DNA of 64,000 nucleotides, from NCBI GenBank assembly GCA_963995525.1, contig OZ023205.1:41690379-41754378 (forward strand). The letters are read 5' to 3'. The translations under genes and the position numbers were made by a program. The DNA comes from Escarpia spicata (Eukaryota > Annelida > Polychaeta > Sabellida > Siboglinidae). Each line of letters starts with the position of its first letter. The stretch's first letter is position 1. The notes below the pieces were generated by a model. It saw only the letters and a list, made by a program, of their open reading frames with translations, was not told the origin of the DNA and ran no database searches. Below are positions 23,657 to 33,674 of the stretch, piece after piece.

Positions 23657-24103
23657 ATGGATACGTTCCAACTGATGCGTCGCCTGGAACGCGATGCGTT
23701 CGCTAAACGCATCGTCGTCGGCGTCGTACCTAAAGATGCGCTACTTACCACTGCCACCGCCGCCGCCGCCACTTACCCGATGGCCTTCGTGTGCAATACC
23801 GACGACGGCGGCGAACCGGGGGAGCACTGGGTGGCCGTCTACGTCGACCGGCGAGGCGTCGGCGAGTACTTCGATTCGTACGTTCTGCCGCCGCTGCACG
23901 CCGACTTCCGCGCCTTCCTGCACAGTCACTGCGACGACGCGTGGACGTACAACGACAAGCGGTCGCAGAGCGTCGTCTCTAACGTGTGCGGACAATATTG
24001 CGTCGCCTACCTACTCCTCCGATGTCGCGGTATGCCGTTGACGACGTTCCAGAACCTATTCGGCACCGATCGGGTGGACAATAACTGTCGCGTATTCGAT
24101 TAG
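23657..24103 (+). CDS. PRO: adenain-like cysteine protease (intact)
   Basis: 148 residues from an ATG two bases after the MCP stop. The papain-like fold of the adenovirus protease family is indicated by GEHWVAVYVD (catalytic His at about residue 55), a nearby acidic GEYFDSY, and NVCGQYCVAYLLLRCRG (Gln and catalytic Cys at about 116-118). Length is somewhat short of adenain (about 200). It would cleave capsid and core precursors during virion maturation. This is the only unbroken protease of the three in the window. An Ala run encoded by GCCGCC repeats lies near residue 35. Confidence 0.92.
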   Translation: MDTFQLMRRLERDAFAKRIVVGVVPKDALLTTATAAAATYPMAFVCNTDDGGEPGEHWVAVYVDRRGVGEYFDSYVLPPLHADFRAFLHSHCDDAWTYNDKRSQSVVSNVCGQYCVAYLLLRCRGMPLTTFQNLFGTDRVDNNCRVFD

Positions 24104-24309
24104 CTAAAGCCATTGCATTAACGCTTCGCTTTTACGTGTATAGTAGTAGTAGTAATAAAAAACGATGACAAAAAATGTACGCAATTTTTTTGTATTACCC
24201 TACCCTACATACATACATACATACAGAACCCTACCCCTAGGCGGCCCCCCCACCCCTAGGTTAGGTTAGGCGAGTTAGACGAGTTAGTTGTTGTTTTTTG
24301 TTATACGAG
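24104..24309. promoter_or_regulatory. convergent 3-prime region with poly(A) signals
   Basis: Between the convergent protease (+) and PolB (-). AATAAA occurs on + just after the GTAGTAGTAG run near 24150, and other A/T-rich signals lie on the minus side. Also (CATA)n, a C-rich block and GAGTTAGACGAG repeats. Pieces of this region recur in the palindrome at 1-1335. Confidence 0.6.
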
Positions 24310-27209
24310 TTAGACGAGTATCGGTGCCGTGGTGACGCCGTCGTCGAGCAGGCGGCGTTTACCGTAGAAGTAGCTCAACGCCGCGCGCTCTTGAACGTAC
24401 GTCAACACGGACGAGTCTTTCACCTGGAAGCCGCGGTTCCAGCCGACGCCGCTGCGTCGGTCGCGCAGTACGGCGAGGAAAGTGTTCTCGTCGATGTCGG
24501 TGTTCTGATGTTTGGTCAGACCCTTCGTGCTGTACTTCACGGCGTTGTCGCCGCCGAAGCAGTAGTACGTCTTGCTGCACAGCGCCACGATTCCGTCGCC
24601 GCGCCATTCTTCTTTGAAGAGACCCGGCGTTCGACGATCGAACAGACATCGGCGCGCGCAGCAGTCGCCCCCACCATCCCACGCCAGTCCGGCGACACGG
24701 CATCGTACGTACGCGTCCACGTGCGCATCGCAGCATTCGGCCGGAAATCAGTGCGAACGATTCCGGAAGTAGAGTTCGCGCAGCGCTTCCGGTACGAGCG
24801 CGTCGATGTCGTGACCCGCTAGGGCGATGTACGCCGAGTCGGTGTCCATAGCGCAGTACTGAAAGAGTGGACGGGGAATGTAGGCGTTGACGAAATCGTA
24901 GTAGAACTCGAGCATTCTCAATTTCGCGTATTGATACACGAAATAGCCGATTTGGAAAGGCAGGCCGTAGACGATGGTGCGCTTATTCAGCGCCACCTCG
25001 TACAGTTCGTCGTTGACGACGACGTCGAGTTGCCGGAAGCGCCGGTTGTTGACGAGTTGCGAGGCACCGATCGACGTGGCGTACTTTATATCCCGGTGCC
25101 GATCGACGCGCGTAATCGTTTTCCCGTACGAACTGTTGCCGAGTAGTTTAAAGGTGTCGGCGATGATCGATTTGTCGGGGTCGACGTCGCCCTGGCTTCG
25201 CGCCGTCGACACCGTGTCACCGAAGCGGCGAAAGCAAGCGATCGGCGTGTACTCGATCACCTGGTAGATGCGCGCGACGACGAGCTCGTGCTCCAGATAC
25301 CAGCGTAGGAGGTAATTAGTTATATCGAGGAATTTCAACGTCGACGTCGTCAGGCACATGTAATTGTTCTGTCGTTTAATGGTGAACGCCGACGATGTGT
25401 GCTGCGCGTCGTCGGTTATGAGCAGTGGGGTCAAGTACTTTTTGACGACATTCAAATCGTACTTACCGCTGTTGAAACCCAGTACGGGCATTTGACGAAG
25501 GTGCGTCCACATGCGGTCGGCGAGTGCGGCGTACGGTGACGCATCGTTGTCGTCGTCGTCGCACCGTCTTCGCTGCCAGTCGTCGTCGAGCGCGTCGAGC
25601 GCCACGAAGACCGCGTCATAGTGGGGTGAAGAGTCGCGCACGCCGCCGCGCTCACGGCTTCCAGGTCGTCGATGAGGCGGCGCGCTAGTTCGGCCGAATC
25701 ACCGGTCGTGACGTAACAGCGCGCCGCTTCGTGTCCGGGCACGTTCGACGCGACGCTCACGCTGAGCAGTTCGTGTCGCGCTAGCCACCGGCATTTGTCG
25801 GTATCCGGCGGCAAATCGTTGGCGGCAAAATAGCATTCAAAATCGAAGGTCGCGCGTTACGGATAATAGCGCAGGTCGTCGCCACCGACGTCGATGCCTT
25901 CGTCGTCGAGCCGTTGAAACACGGACGGCGTCGTTCGGTAGACGCCGCCGGGAAACACGTGACGAACGCCACCTTCGCACGTCGCTTCGTGACGTCGTAA
26001 ATGCGCCGGGCACCGCCAGAGGGAGTTGCCGCATTTCGAGCACTTGTACGTTTTCGCGTACGCGCGCAGGTCGATTATGTACAAGAAGTGCGTCTCGTAC
26101 AGGTTGACGTTCAGGGTCGTGTGGTGCTTTTCGAGCGACCGACGGACTAGTTCGGCGGCGCCGGCCTCCGTCAGACGATAGACGGCGACGTTGATGCCGA
26201 AAACCGTCTCCACGCGTTCCAGTTCGTTCACGCGCATGCCGTTCGGCGTCGTCGAAGCGTAGCGCGCGTGCATTCGTTTAGCGACTCTCGTTAAACGGGT
26301 CGAATTGATTCTGGGGTCGTTCCGCGTTCCGCGTTGTCGACCGCCTTGCAGGTGGAGACCGATGCACCGGAAGAGGCATAGATGGTCGTCGTAGGGCGTG
26401 CCCCGACGATCGTTCGTCAACGTCATTAAGTGCTTGTTGTTGCGCACGTAGGCGGGGAGCGCGGTGCCAACGCACCCGATAGGATGGTTTAGGATGACGT
26501 TCACGAAGTAGTTGGCGTTCGTTATGAGCTCGACCACCCACCCCGAATCGGGACGTTGCGCGATGACGTACTGTAGTACGTCGGTCGTGCGCACGACGTC
26601 GAGGAATCGTTCGAAGGAACGGCTATCGGTAACGAGGGCGGGCTTTTCGAGGAGGCGACCGCAGCAGTTACAGGACGAATGAAAATAGCGGTAACGACCC
26701 AACACCTTGTGGCGTAACACGAAACCATAGCTCACTTTAATTTTAAACGCGTTCTTTTGTTCGCGAAACATAACCCTCAGACGCGGTTAGAGCACCCGCG
26801 TACTCGTACAGGCGATCATTCGATAGTTGTAGCGGGACTGTACGGTACCGCGCGCTATCGACGTCTCTATGCTATGTCGATGTTCGTCCAAGACGCGCTG
26901 TAGAGCGTCGTTGTCGACCGGTGGTGGTGGATTGGGACCGTCGGGAGGTGTCGCCATAACGGCGCGCGTACTGTACGTTGCGCCGCATTTCGGACACTCT
27001 CGTCTTTTTACGCATAGCGCGCTATCCCCGCATCGTTTCGACCTCTTCGCGTGTCTCTCTAGCGTCGATTGTTTCGCGAAATAAGTACCGCATTTCGGAC
27101 ATTGCCATCTAGTAGGCGGCATACTTTTGGCTGCTACTTTTTCGAGCACCCCTTTTATAACAGGGTGCTGTGGTGGTGGTGGTGGTGGATGTTGTACGGA
27201 CATACGCAT
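24310..27209 (-). pseudogene. POLB: protein-primed type-B DNA polymerase, copy B, internally deleted
   Basis: Begins at 27209 with a His/Pro-rich leader and two C2H2-like fingers (CPKCGTYF, CPKCGATY). Broken by a stop at 26787 (CTC TAA), a stop at 25857 after RYYP, a frameshift near 25620 and another near 24745. The exonuclease motif FNSGKYDLNVVKKYL, Pol motif B (LLGNSSYGKT) and Pol motif C (MDTDSAY) remain. About 1.2 kb is deleted in frame at 25315, where ITNYL joins LRWYLEH. This removes Exo III and Pol motif A (DANGLYLS in copy C), so no active polymerase is possible. Confidence 0.9.
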
Positions 27210-27479
27210 TGCTATCGTGTGTGACGTGTGGACATGCGCAGTAGTGCGTTAAGTAACGTGGGGTGGTGGGTCGACCCTAATGTTGTGTGGTGTGGTGTGG
27301 TGTTTTGTTAAGAAACTCGGAAACGGAACGTACATTTTCAACGTTTTATTAAGCGTACCGTACAAGGTTTTCTTCCTATTAGCAAAGCGCGATTTTTTTT
27401 ATTAAAACAAGCGCTTAATTTTTTTAACTAAATCGACAAAGCAACTTTTCTAGCAGTAATGTTCAAGTGTTCATGCGGC

Positions 27480-28088
27480 TTAGAGGCCGCTTCGGCAGTG
27501 GATGTACACGTGAACGGCCGATTCTAGTAGAGCGCTGTTGACGAAATCGCGCCAGTCCGTGCCTAGCAGCCAGTACGACACGAACTGGACTAGATAGAGT
27601 TCCCCCGCACGTCCCGGTTGCTGCTGCTGACCGGCCACCTTAACGTGCAGTAGACGCACGAGACGCGTGAAGGTCGGTATCAACGATTGATGTAGACACG
27701 TCTCCAACACGGCGTTGAAGTGTCGCGTGACGAGGTCAGACACTTTGTCGTAGCACTGCGTGTACACACGAGTTGGCCGACCCGCACGATAGCCGACCAT
27801 ATGTACGTACGGGCAGCCTTCATTGACCTCGCACGCGCCGCATCGTTCGCGCGCCTTCTGCAGAATCGTCTCACCGAGTTGCTCGGCGAAGAAGGCCATC
27901 GCATGCCGCTCATAGCGGCAGGTCAACTGACCCCGACCCGGCGCGACGACTTAACGTTGTATCACTTCCGGCGGTGTTGGCGACGGCGTGTGCATGTCGT
28001 ACGTCGGCGGTTCGATGTGTGGTACGCCAAGCGCCTCCTCGATGATAACGTCCAACTCGTTATCGCTATGCACGCACCCCTACAGCAT
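27480..28088 (-). pseudogene. PPxY-containing Polinton protein, copy B
   Basis: Opens right after CTGTAG at about 28080 with no ATG and contains IEPPTYD. A CAA to TAA change (plus-strand TTA 27951-27953) interrupts it. From 27926 it is open to the end at 27480: a CGACEVNEGCPYVHM cluster (possible metal site), then a largely helical region ending HCRSGL. Function unknown. It lies directly upstream of PolB on the same strand. Confidence 0.72.
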
Positions 28089-28197
28089 AAAACATGTCCT
28101 ACTAAGCTTCACTGTCTGCCTACAAACACGCATTATAATTAGGCCGCATCTCACATTATTATCTTTCGTCCATCGGTGTTTGTACGAACGCCTCCGC

Positions 28198-28293
28198 TTA
28201 CCGTTTTGCACGCACCGCATTGTCGTAGTTCAGTAGTAGACTCTCGAACTCGGCTACCTCAGCGGCGTTTTCACGTTCAAGCCGCTCCGCCCT
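28198..28293 (-). CDS. ATG-less short ORF after TTTGTAG, copy B
   Basis: 31 codons starting immediately after the splice-like TTTGTAG, in phase 0, encoding a charged helix (RAERLEREN... to AVRAKR). No ATG is present. It parallels 45395-45481 in copy C and is partly similar to the neighbouring short ORF at 28320, as if duplicated. Likely a terminal exon; function unknown. Confidence 0.5.
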   Translation of the reverse strand, partial: RAERLERENAAEVAEFESLLLNYDNAVRAKR

Positions 28294-28319
28294 CTACAAA
28301 TACACACTTTTAATGATTA

Positions 28320-28487
28320 TTAGTCCGCCCCTTTTTTAGCAACACGACCCAGAAGCACAGCGTCTATCGTCTCACTATGCGCCACTTCCCGGTCCAGCAG
28401 TGTTTGTACGAACAAGGCAACCTCCGCATACCTTGCACGCATCCTCTCGTTGTTCGCTAACATGTCCAGCAGCACGCGCCGGACCTC
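28320..28487 (-). CDS. ATG-less short ORF after TTCTGTAG, copy B
   Basis: 55 codons beginning EVRRVLLDMLANNERM directly after TTCTTCTGTAG, phase 0, ending VAKKGAD. The copy C counterpart (45500-45670) is conserved throughout, mostly by synonymous or mild changes, which argues for real coding. Predicted mostly helical. The first Met is nine codons in. Confidence 0.58.
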   Translation of the reverse strand, partial: EVRRVLLDMLANNERMRARYAEVALFVQTLLDREVAHSETIDAVLLGRVAKKGAD

Positions 28488-28503
28488 CTACAGAAGAAAA
28501 TGT

Positions 28504-28644
28504 TCATGCTTTAAATAAGTTCGCCGCTTCGTAAGCTGAGCACCATGCCATTATATAATGTTCGGCTATCTCGGCTAGTAGGCGCGCAGATTCGTCAATC
28601 GTCGGTTTACGCGTCAACAACAACGATACCAACAATGGGCACTC
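28504..28644 (-). CDS. ATG-less short ORF after TTTGTGTAG, copy B
   Basis: 46 codons opening with ECPLLVSLLL directly after a T-rich GTAG, phase 0, ending ANLFKA. In copy C the equivalent (about 45700-45790) is shortened by a stop. It contains TATATAATGG, which could also be a promoter element for what follows. Function unknown. Confidence 0.42.
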   Translation of the reverse strand, partial: ECPLLVSLLLTRKPTIDESARLLAEIAEHYIMAWCSAYEAANLFKA

Positions 28645-28670
28645 CTACACAAACAACACAAGAAAACACA

Positions 28671-29245
28671 TTAGTCATCAGCGTCGTCGTCGTATCTCTT
28701 CAGCGTACGCACCGTATAAGACGGCTCGCCTTGCCACGTCGTCTTACGCACACTGAGCTCCACTCTCGTGCCTGTTAACTCCAGCACAGTATCACGCAGT
28801 TCCTCCTCACTTAATTCCTCCAAGTAGTCGGCCCTGTACTCAACTAGATTAGCCATTTGCGTGTCAAACAGCGTTAGCCAAAGCTCATCTTCGTCGGCAT
28901 CGCCATCTCGCACCATAACACGCAACGCAAAGAAATTCTTCCCCTCGCCCTGCTCACCGTGGGTTCGACATATCATAAGGGCATCCTTGACTTGCCGAAA
29001 CAACTTGCGTCGGCACCGGGAACAGCCCCTGTACGTGCACTTGTCTTTATAAGACACCGCTTCAATACGAACTGGCGTCTTAATCTTATAGACACCATTC
29101 TCAACGCACACCAGTTCCCTCACACTCACCAATGTAGCGCGCGTCGACACCTCGGCGCTGCACTCTCGCTCGAGCGATGCACTCCGCACCGCTGGCTGCT
29201 CCAACGCCGCTTCGTCGGCGCCTCGCTTATGCCTCACCGCTTCAT
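28671..29245 (-). pseudogene. RPA-like ssDNA-binding protein, copy B, 5-prime truncated
   Basis: The core from SLEREC to YDDDADD is open and closely matches 45812-46522. It includes CTYRGCSRCRRKLF, CRTHG and the OB-fold-like strand set. The N-terminal 50 or so residues and promoter are lost: at about 29245 the sequence passes directly into exon 2 of the divergent left-end gene. The Met at 29237 is internal. Confidence 0.78.
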
Positions 29246-29538
29246 TCTCCGACAGCGACTCCGATGATGATGCCTACGGCCTCACCTCGGCATTCGGTGT
29301 ACGCGGGGCCAACGGCTTGTGGTATACGCCAGTCCCCGCTAGCGAACTATACGAGCGACGCGGCTTTAATTCGCCGTTAATTCCAGCCGGTCGCTCAACA
29401 ATGTTACAACGGCAGTTTGACGCGGACAATTCACGCGCCGCTCGGCTACTGCACTTGAGCCAGTTGGGGCGAGGTTCTCGAGCGACCATTACGCAGGCCT
29501 GGCCGGGGCAGTTCTCACGCCACCGTGACTTCTATTAA
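29246..29538 (+). pseudogene. left-end two-exon gene, copy B, exon 2 fragment
   Basis: Keeps FSDSDSDDD-type acidic sequence, WYTPVPASELYERR and PAGRSTMLQRQF, matching exon 2 at 47692-48124. Exon 1, the intron and the shared promoter are deleted with the RPA-like N-terminus. An AATAAA follows at 29536. Confidence 0.78.
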
Positions 29539-30243
29539 TAAAACATAATCTATTACTTACTCCGTTTTGCTTCCATTCGTCTATCCACCGCATATAACCA
29601 TCTTGCCTTAACAGGCCGCTGAGTACAGATTTTAAATGCTAAACGCATGCATGCGATTCGTTTCGGTTTGACAGCGCCAGCTGTACGGCTGAAATTAACG
29701 CCGTTACAGAGCCGGCTAGCCGCACGGTTATATTTAGAAACTAGGCCGTCAGATCATAGGCCAGCTGCTGCTGCTACTGCTGCGAGCGCCGCTGCTGCTA
29801 CATAGGGTACGGCGGGGTTATTTTCACACAATGGGCTTAGAGCAGCGCCGTTATAACCACAGGGGGGTTTTACCGTTGTGGTTATATACAGGCTTACGTA
29901 AGCATATATATATATATATATATATATATCGATAGGTCCTACGTTGACCGCTAGGGCTAAATATATTTATATATATATATATATATATCGATAGGTCCTA
30001 CGATTCTCGCTAGGGCTAAAATAGTCGCTGGGATAACCGCTAGGTGGTGCCTCAAGGGGAAGGGTCATCAATCAAAAGTGACAGGCCATCAATCACTTTT
30101 TTTATAAGTATGTTCCCGAAAACGTCAAAACCCTTTGATCTTTTTTTATAAGTATGTTCCCGAAAAAGATAAGGACGTTTTTTATGCATAGAGCGAGGCC
30201 TAAAAGGGAGCGGGGCGAGCCCCTGTGGTGCCTATATACTACT
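29539..30243. repeat. Polinton B right terminal region
   Basis: Same order of subterminal motifs as copies A and C: AACGCATGCATG, AGAAACTAGGCCGTCAGATCA, CTGCTGCTG, two GATAGGTCCTACG blocks with (AT)n runs, GTGACAGGCCATCAATCAC, two ATAAGTATGTTCCCGA and GGGGCGAGC. Ends TATATACTACT at 30243. Confidence 0.82.
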
Positions 30244-31875
30244 ATTCTTGCCAGCATATGAGCATGTCTTATGTGTACTTCACAATACACAGATATTCTA
30301 GAGTTTGTTTTGGAGTAAGATCACACTAAGGATTCGTCCGCCATTACCCAGTTAAAGGTTGCCCTTGAAAATACCGTTTTGGTGTGATGTGTGAATTGTT
30401 TCGAGCACTTTGACATGGCACATGTTATTCAAGTGAATAATAAATGTACTACTGCATTAGATCTTCCATGAAGTAGCAATACATTTACGATAGTCAATCT
30501 CGTATTCGCACAGTGGCTATTTTGCAGAACCCACCAATATTTCAAAATCTATCACCAGATTGGGGCGAAATTGAGAGTTGTCAGGTTTGGGTGGCTTTTT
30601 CTGAAACATTGAGCTATGATAATTTCACGAGTTATACACAGCACTTGGGTCAATGGAGGTTAAACATGCAGTGAAATTTTCAAGAAAATCGTACGACAAA
30701 TTTTGCATGAAATGAAGAAACGTTATAATGGCCGCCTATATAAAATCTAAATGTGAACTTGACTCTGAGCAATTATATCTCTATCTTCCTCACTGACCTA
30801 TATTTATAACTGGATGACTGACGCCTATCTCTTATCACTGTGTTAGTTCATTGACCTCTATTGATAACTGGATAGCTAGCCAGCCAATTTTATTGATGCA
30901 TCGACACCAATAGCGGCCATCGTGACTGGGACAATTCATTAGTGGATAGGGCTGGTAATTACACTGCCTACACTCTTAGAAATGTACCATACAAATTACG
31001 GTAAATGACTGGCAGAATGGGTGCCAACGGTATACAGTAAATTTAACGGTATATTATTTACGGTGTACCGTATTTTATACGGAATAATACTGTAGAATAT
31101 ACGGTAGCATATTGATGGTGTACAGTATTGTTTACGGAATAATACTGTAGTATATTCGATAACATCTTTACGGCGTACAGTATTTTTTTAATGGAATTGT
31201 GCTGTAGAATATACGGTAAAATGTTTACGGTGTACCGTTGTTTATGCGGAATTATACTGTTGACCATACGGTAGAATTATTTCGGTTTACCGTATTTTAT
31301 ATGGATTTGCAGTGTAGAATATCCCGTGGAATGTCTATGGTGCTTTAATTTTTTACATTAGAATATCTGCGGCGTATGGTACTTTTAAGGTATTATATTA
31401 GCGAATATTCAGAGATTATTAAGAAAAGTGATGGTAAAATGACTGACTGCACGGGCGCCAACTAAATAGGCCCTGCTACTACTGTAATGGTAAACAGTAC
31501 ACGCTTGACATTGCCCTATGAAGAAAACATTGCACATGAACTGCACTATATATATATATATTATATATATATATATATATATACTCCTAACAGCAGCATA
31601 CGTCGACCAGATATGCATAAGGGACCACCTTAGGCAGACCACCGTTTTTAGGCAGACCAGAGCCGGTCTGCGTAAAGTTTTGACCCCTGATTGCGTAGAC
31701 AGTATCGTTTATTTTATAATTTGAACTGTTAGTGTATGTAGTATACCCAGACATATAATGATATCAATAATTATTTGCACCAAAACATAATTTTTTTGGA
31801 TTTTGGGAGACGTTTTCTCGGAGGTTGTATATCCTATCTCTCATAATGGAGCGGTCGACCTATGCTGCCCTTAGG

Positions 31876-31915
<40 letters not shown>

Positions 31916-32605
31916 CTGCTGAAGCTTAATGGCAAAACCCTGAGCTCATCTACTATAGCAAGACACAGAGCAATTATTGGTAAAGGTAATTTATTAATGG
32001 TACCAAAGAAAAAATTCATGCATATTGATGAGATAGCAAAACAGCTAACACAAACATAAATATGCTCATCAAGAAAACCGATAATTAATTAACAAGAAAA
32101 GATAGCAAATTTTGGGGGACATTTGTCCCAAAATATAAGAAAACATCAGCATAACAATTATAATGCTGTCAGAGTTCAACTTTATACAGACCTATCAGGC
32201 ATGCATTTGATTTTCACAGCTTTTATGGAAGATTAACAAACCCTGTAGGATAAATTCAAAAGGAAAGTGTTAAAACATACTGCATACTTATTGCAAATTC
32301 ACTCAAAGTAAAGCATATACACAAAAATCTTCAAAAACTCCATGGGAAAATGTATATAAAACCTTCAAAACACGATGTCAATTGTAATAAAGGTCAACGT
32401 ACTAAATTCATATTGAATTAAAAGTGTATATGCTAAACACCTGATCAAATCCCAATAGGAAAATGTACGGGGAAGTCTTAAAACAATGTAAATTGTTACA
32501 AAGGTCAATGGGGTGCATAAATATTGTAATGCGTTTAAAAAAATGTACGCATTAAAACCTCAAAACCCATGGGGAAATGATAAGAAGAGTGTAAACAAAC
32601 TGTTG
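30244..32605. other. inter-Polinton sequence, no gene recognised
   Basis: No supported coding region. It contains the 55-bp minisatellite (separate entry), (AT)n runs at 31546-31582 and 31875-31911, and otherwise A/T-rich sequence. It forms the left flank of Polinton C. Confidence 0.5.
31030..31330. repeat. diverged 54-59 bp minisatellite
   Basis: About five copies of a unit containing GTAGAATATACGGTA, TTTACGGTGTAC(A/C)GTATT and ATGGAAT(A/T)ATACT. The CTGTAGAATA start recurs near 31089, 31148, 31202, 31256 and 31311, giving periods of 59, 54, 54 and 55. Confidence 0.7.
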
Positions 32606-32611
32606 ACTGTT
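32606..32611. repeat. target-site duplicate, left (ACTGTT)
   Basis: Six bases identical to 50092-50097, directly abutting the two ends of Polinton C. Confidence 0.93.
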
Positions 32612-32868
32612 AGTAGTTTATAGGATACACACAGGCACGCCCCGCCCCTTTTCAGACCTCGTCCTATGCATAAAAAACGCGCTAATCGTTTTCGGAAACA
32701 TACTTATAAAAAATAAGATCAAAGAGTTTTGTTTAACCTGAGAGAAATCGGGAACATACATATAAAAAACGTGATTGATGGCCTGTCACTTTTGATTGAT
32801 GAACTTGAGGCGCCCCCTAACGATCATCCCAGTGACTATTTTACCCCTAGCGGTCAACGTATGACCTT
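32612..32868. repeat. Polinton C left terminal inverted repeat
   Basis: Reverse complement of 49838-50091 with few differences. Contains GGCACGCCCCGCCCC, TGCATAAAAAACGCG, GTGATTGATGGCCTGTCAC and CCCCCTAACGATCATCCCAG. The inner part is repeated at about 32910-33020, so the left side carries a partial duplication of the subterminal block. Confidence 0.9.
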
Positions 32869-33044
32869 CCGAATATAGCGTCCTAAATACGTCGTCGTAT
32901 ATAACCGAGATTTTGAGGCCCCCCCTAACGATCATCCCAGTGACTATTTTAGCCCTAGCGGTCAACGTATGACCTACCGAATATAGCGTCCTTAGTTACG
33001 TCGTCGTCGTATATAACCGAGATAAAACACTCATAGACGCCGGC

Positions 33045-33117
33045 GCCGGATTAGCTCTCCTGGGATAGCGTTCGACTAGGGATCGCAAGATTCCGGGTCC
33101 GAATCCGGACGTCGGCC
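33045..33117 (+). tRNA. tRNA-Pro(AGG)-like Pol III unit inside Polinton
   Basis: An A-box-like TAGCTCTCCTGGG (33052) and a B-box-like GGTCCGAATCC (33097) are correctly spaced. The anticodon arm TTCGA-CTAGGGA-TCGCA has one mismatch; U33, anticodon AGG and G37 suit tRNA-Pro. Acceptor ends GCCGG and TCGGC pair, but the inner two pairs fail, and the T-arm seems one base short. A T8 run (33120-33127) follows immediately, as a Pol III terminator would. Probably a degenerate or tRNA-like RNA rather than a normal tRNA. It lies inside the left end, about 80 bases before the NADAR start. Confidence 0.55.
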
Positions 33118-33160
33118 CCTTTTTTTTAGATACGCCATCTAGCGGCGGTGACGTCTGTTC

Positions 33161-33168
33161 TATATAAG
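33161..33168 (+). promoter_or_regulatory. TATA box of NADAR gene
   Basis: TATATAAG, 29 bases before the NADAR ATG at 33197, implying a very short 5-prime leader. It lies after the Pol III-like terminator of the tRNA-like unit. Confidence 0.65.
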
Positions 33169-33196
33169 CGGTGTCGGTAGCGGTTTATCGGTAGTC

Positions 33197-33646
33197 ATGG
33201 CTCCTACTACTATAAAGTTTGGCGGCTCGCGCTCGTTCCTGTCGAATATGTACGCGAGCCGATTGACGGCGTACGGTCGGGACTTCCGATCCGTCGAGCA
33301 AGCCTATCAGTATAGGAAAGCGATATTCAACGAAGACCTCGAATGCGCCGCGTGTATCAAAAAGATGCGATCGCCCTATTTAGCGAAACGACTCAGTTAC
33401 GGAATTCGAAAAAAGAGAACGGGAACCGACTGGAACGCCGTTAGGGTCGCGTGTATGAAGGGGCTGTTGATCAGTAAGTTTGGCGGGAAGTTGAAGGCCG
33501 ACTTATTGGCCACCGGGGACGCCGAATTGGTGGAGTGGGTAACGAGTAGGGAGGGTTTCTGGGGTACCAGGATCGGGGACATTGCGGGGGAAAACAAGCT
33601 CGGTAAACTGTTGATGGAGGTGCGCGCCGCTTATAAAGACGCGTAA
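33197..33646 (+). CDS. NADAR-domain protein (YbiA-like)
   Basis: 149 residues, about the length of a single NADAR domain, from an ATG just after a TATA box. Family pattern: KFGGSRSFLSNMY at the start, FRSVEQAYQYRKA (conserved Glu), SPYLAKRL, DWNAVRVACMKGLLISKF, LLATGDAELVEW, WGTRIGD and GENKLGKLLMEVR at the end. NADAR proteins act on NAD- or ADP-ribose-related molecules; some remove ADP-ribose from nucleic acid bases and some occur in phage-host conflict loci (family knowledge). It is the first gene inside the left end, upstream of the packaging ATPase, and is unbroken. It is not a standard Polinton core gene; a counter-defence or nucleotide-repair role is inference. Confidence 0.88.
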   Translation: MAPTTIKFGGSRSFLSNMYASRLTAYGRDFRSVEQAYQYRKAIFNEDLECAACIKKMRSPYLAKRLSYGIRKKRTGTDWNAVRVACMKGLLISKFGGKLKADLLATGDAELVEWVTSREGFWGTRIGDIAGENKLGKLLMEVRAAYKDA

Positions 33647-33674
33647 AAAGTGTTAGCCAGTATCAGTCGTGAAA

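Larger units (their letters stand above)
16857..30243. mobile_element. Polinton B, rearranged composite with inverted duplication
   Basis: From 22018 to 30243 the element runs in the same direction as copies A and C: integrase tail, MCP, protease, PolB, PPxY gene, RPA-like gene, left-end gene, TIR ending TATACTACT at 30243. From 22017 down to 16857 it is inverted: minor capsid tail, core protein, MCP, protease. MCP plus protease therefore occur as near-identical inverted copies. The left terminal repeat, NADAR, ATPase and most of the integrase are absent. The base run after 30243 (ATTCTT) would be the right target duplicate; no left partner exists. Confidence 0.88.
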
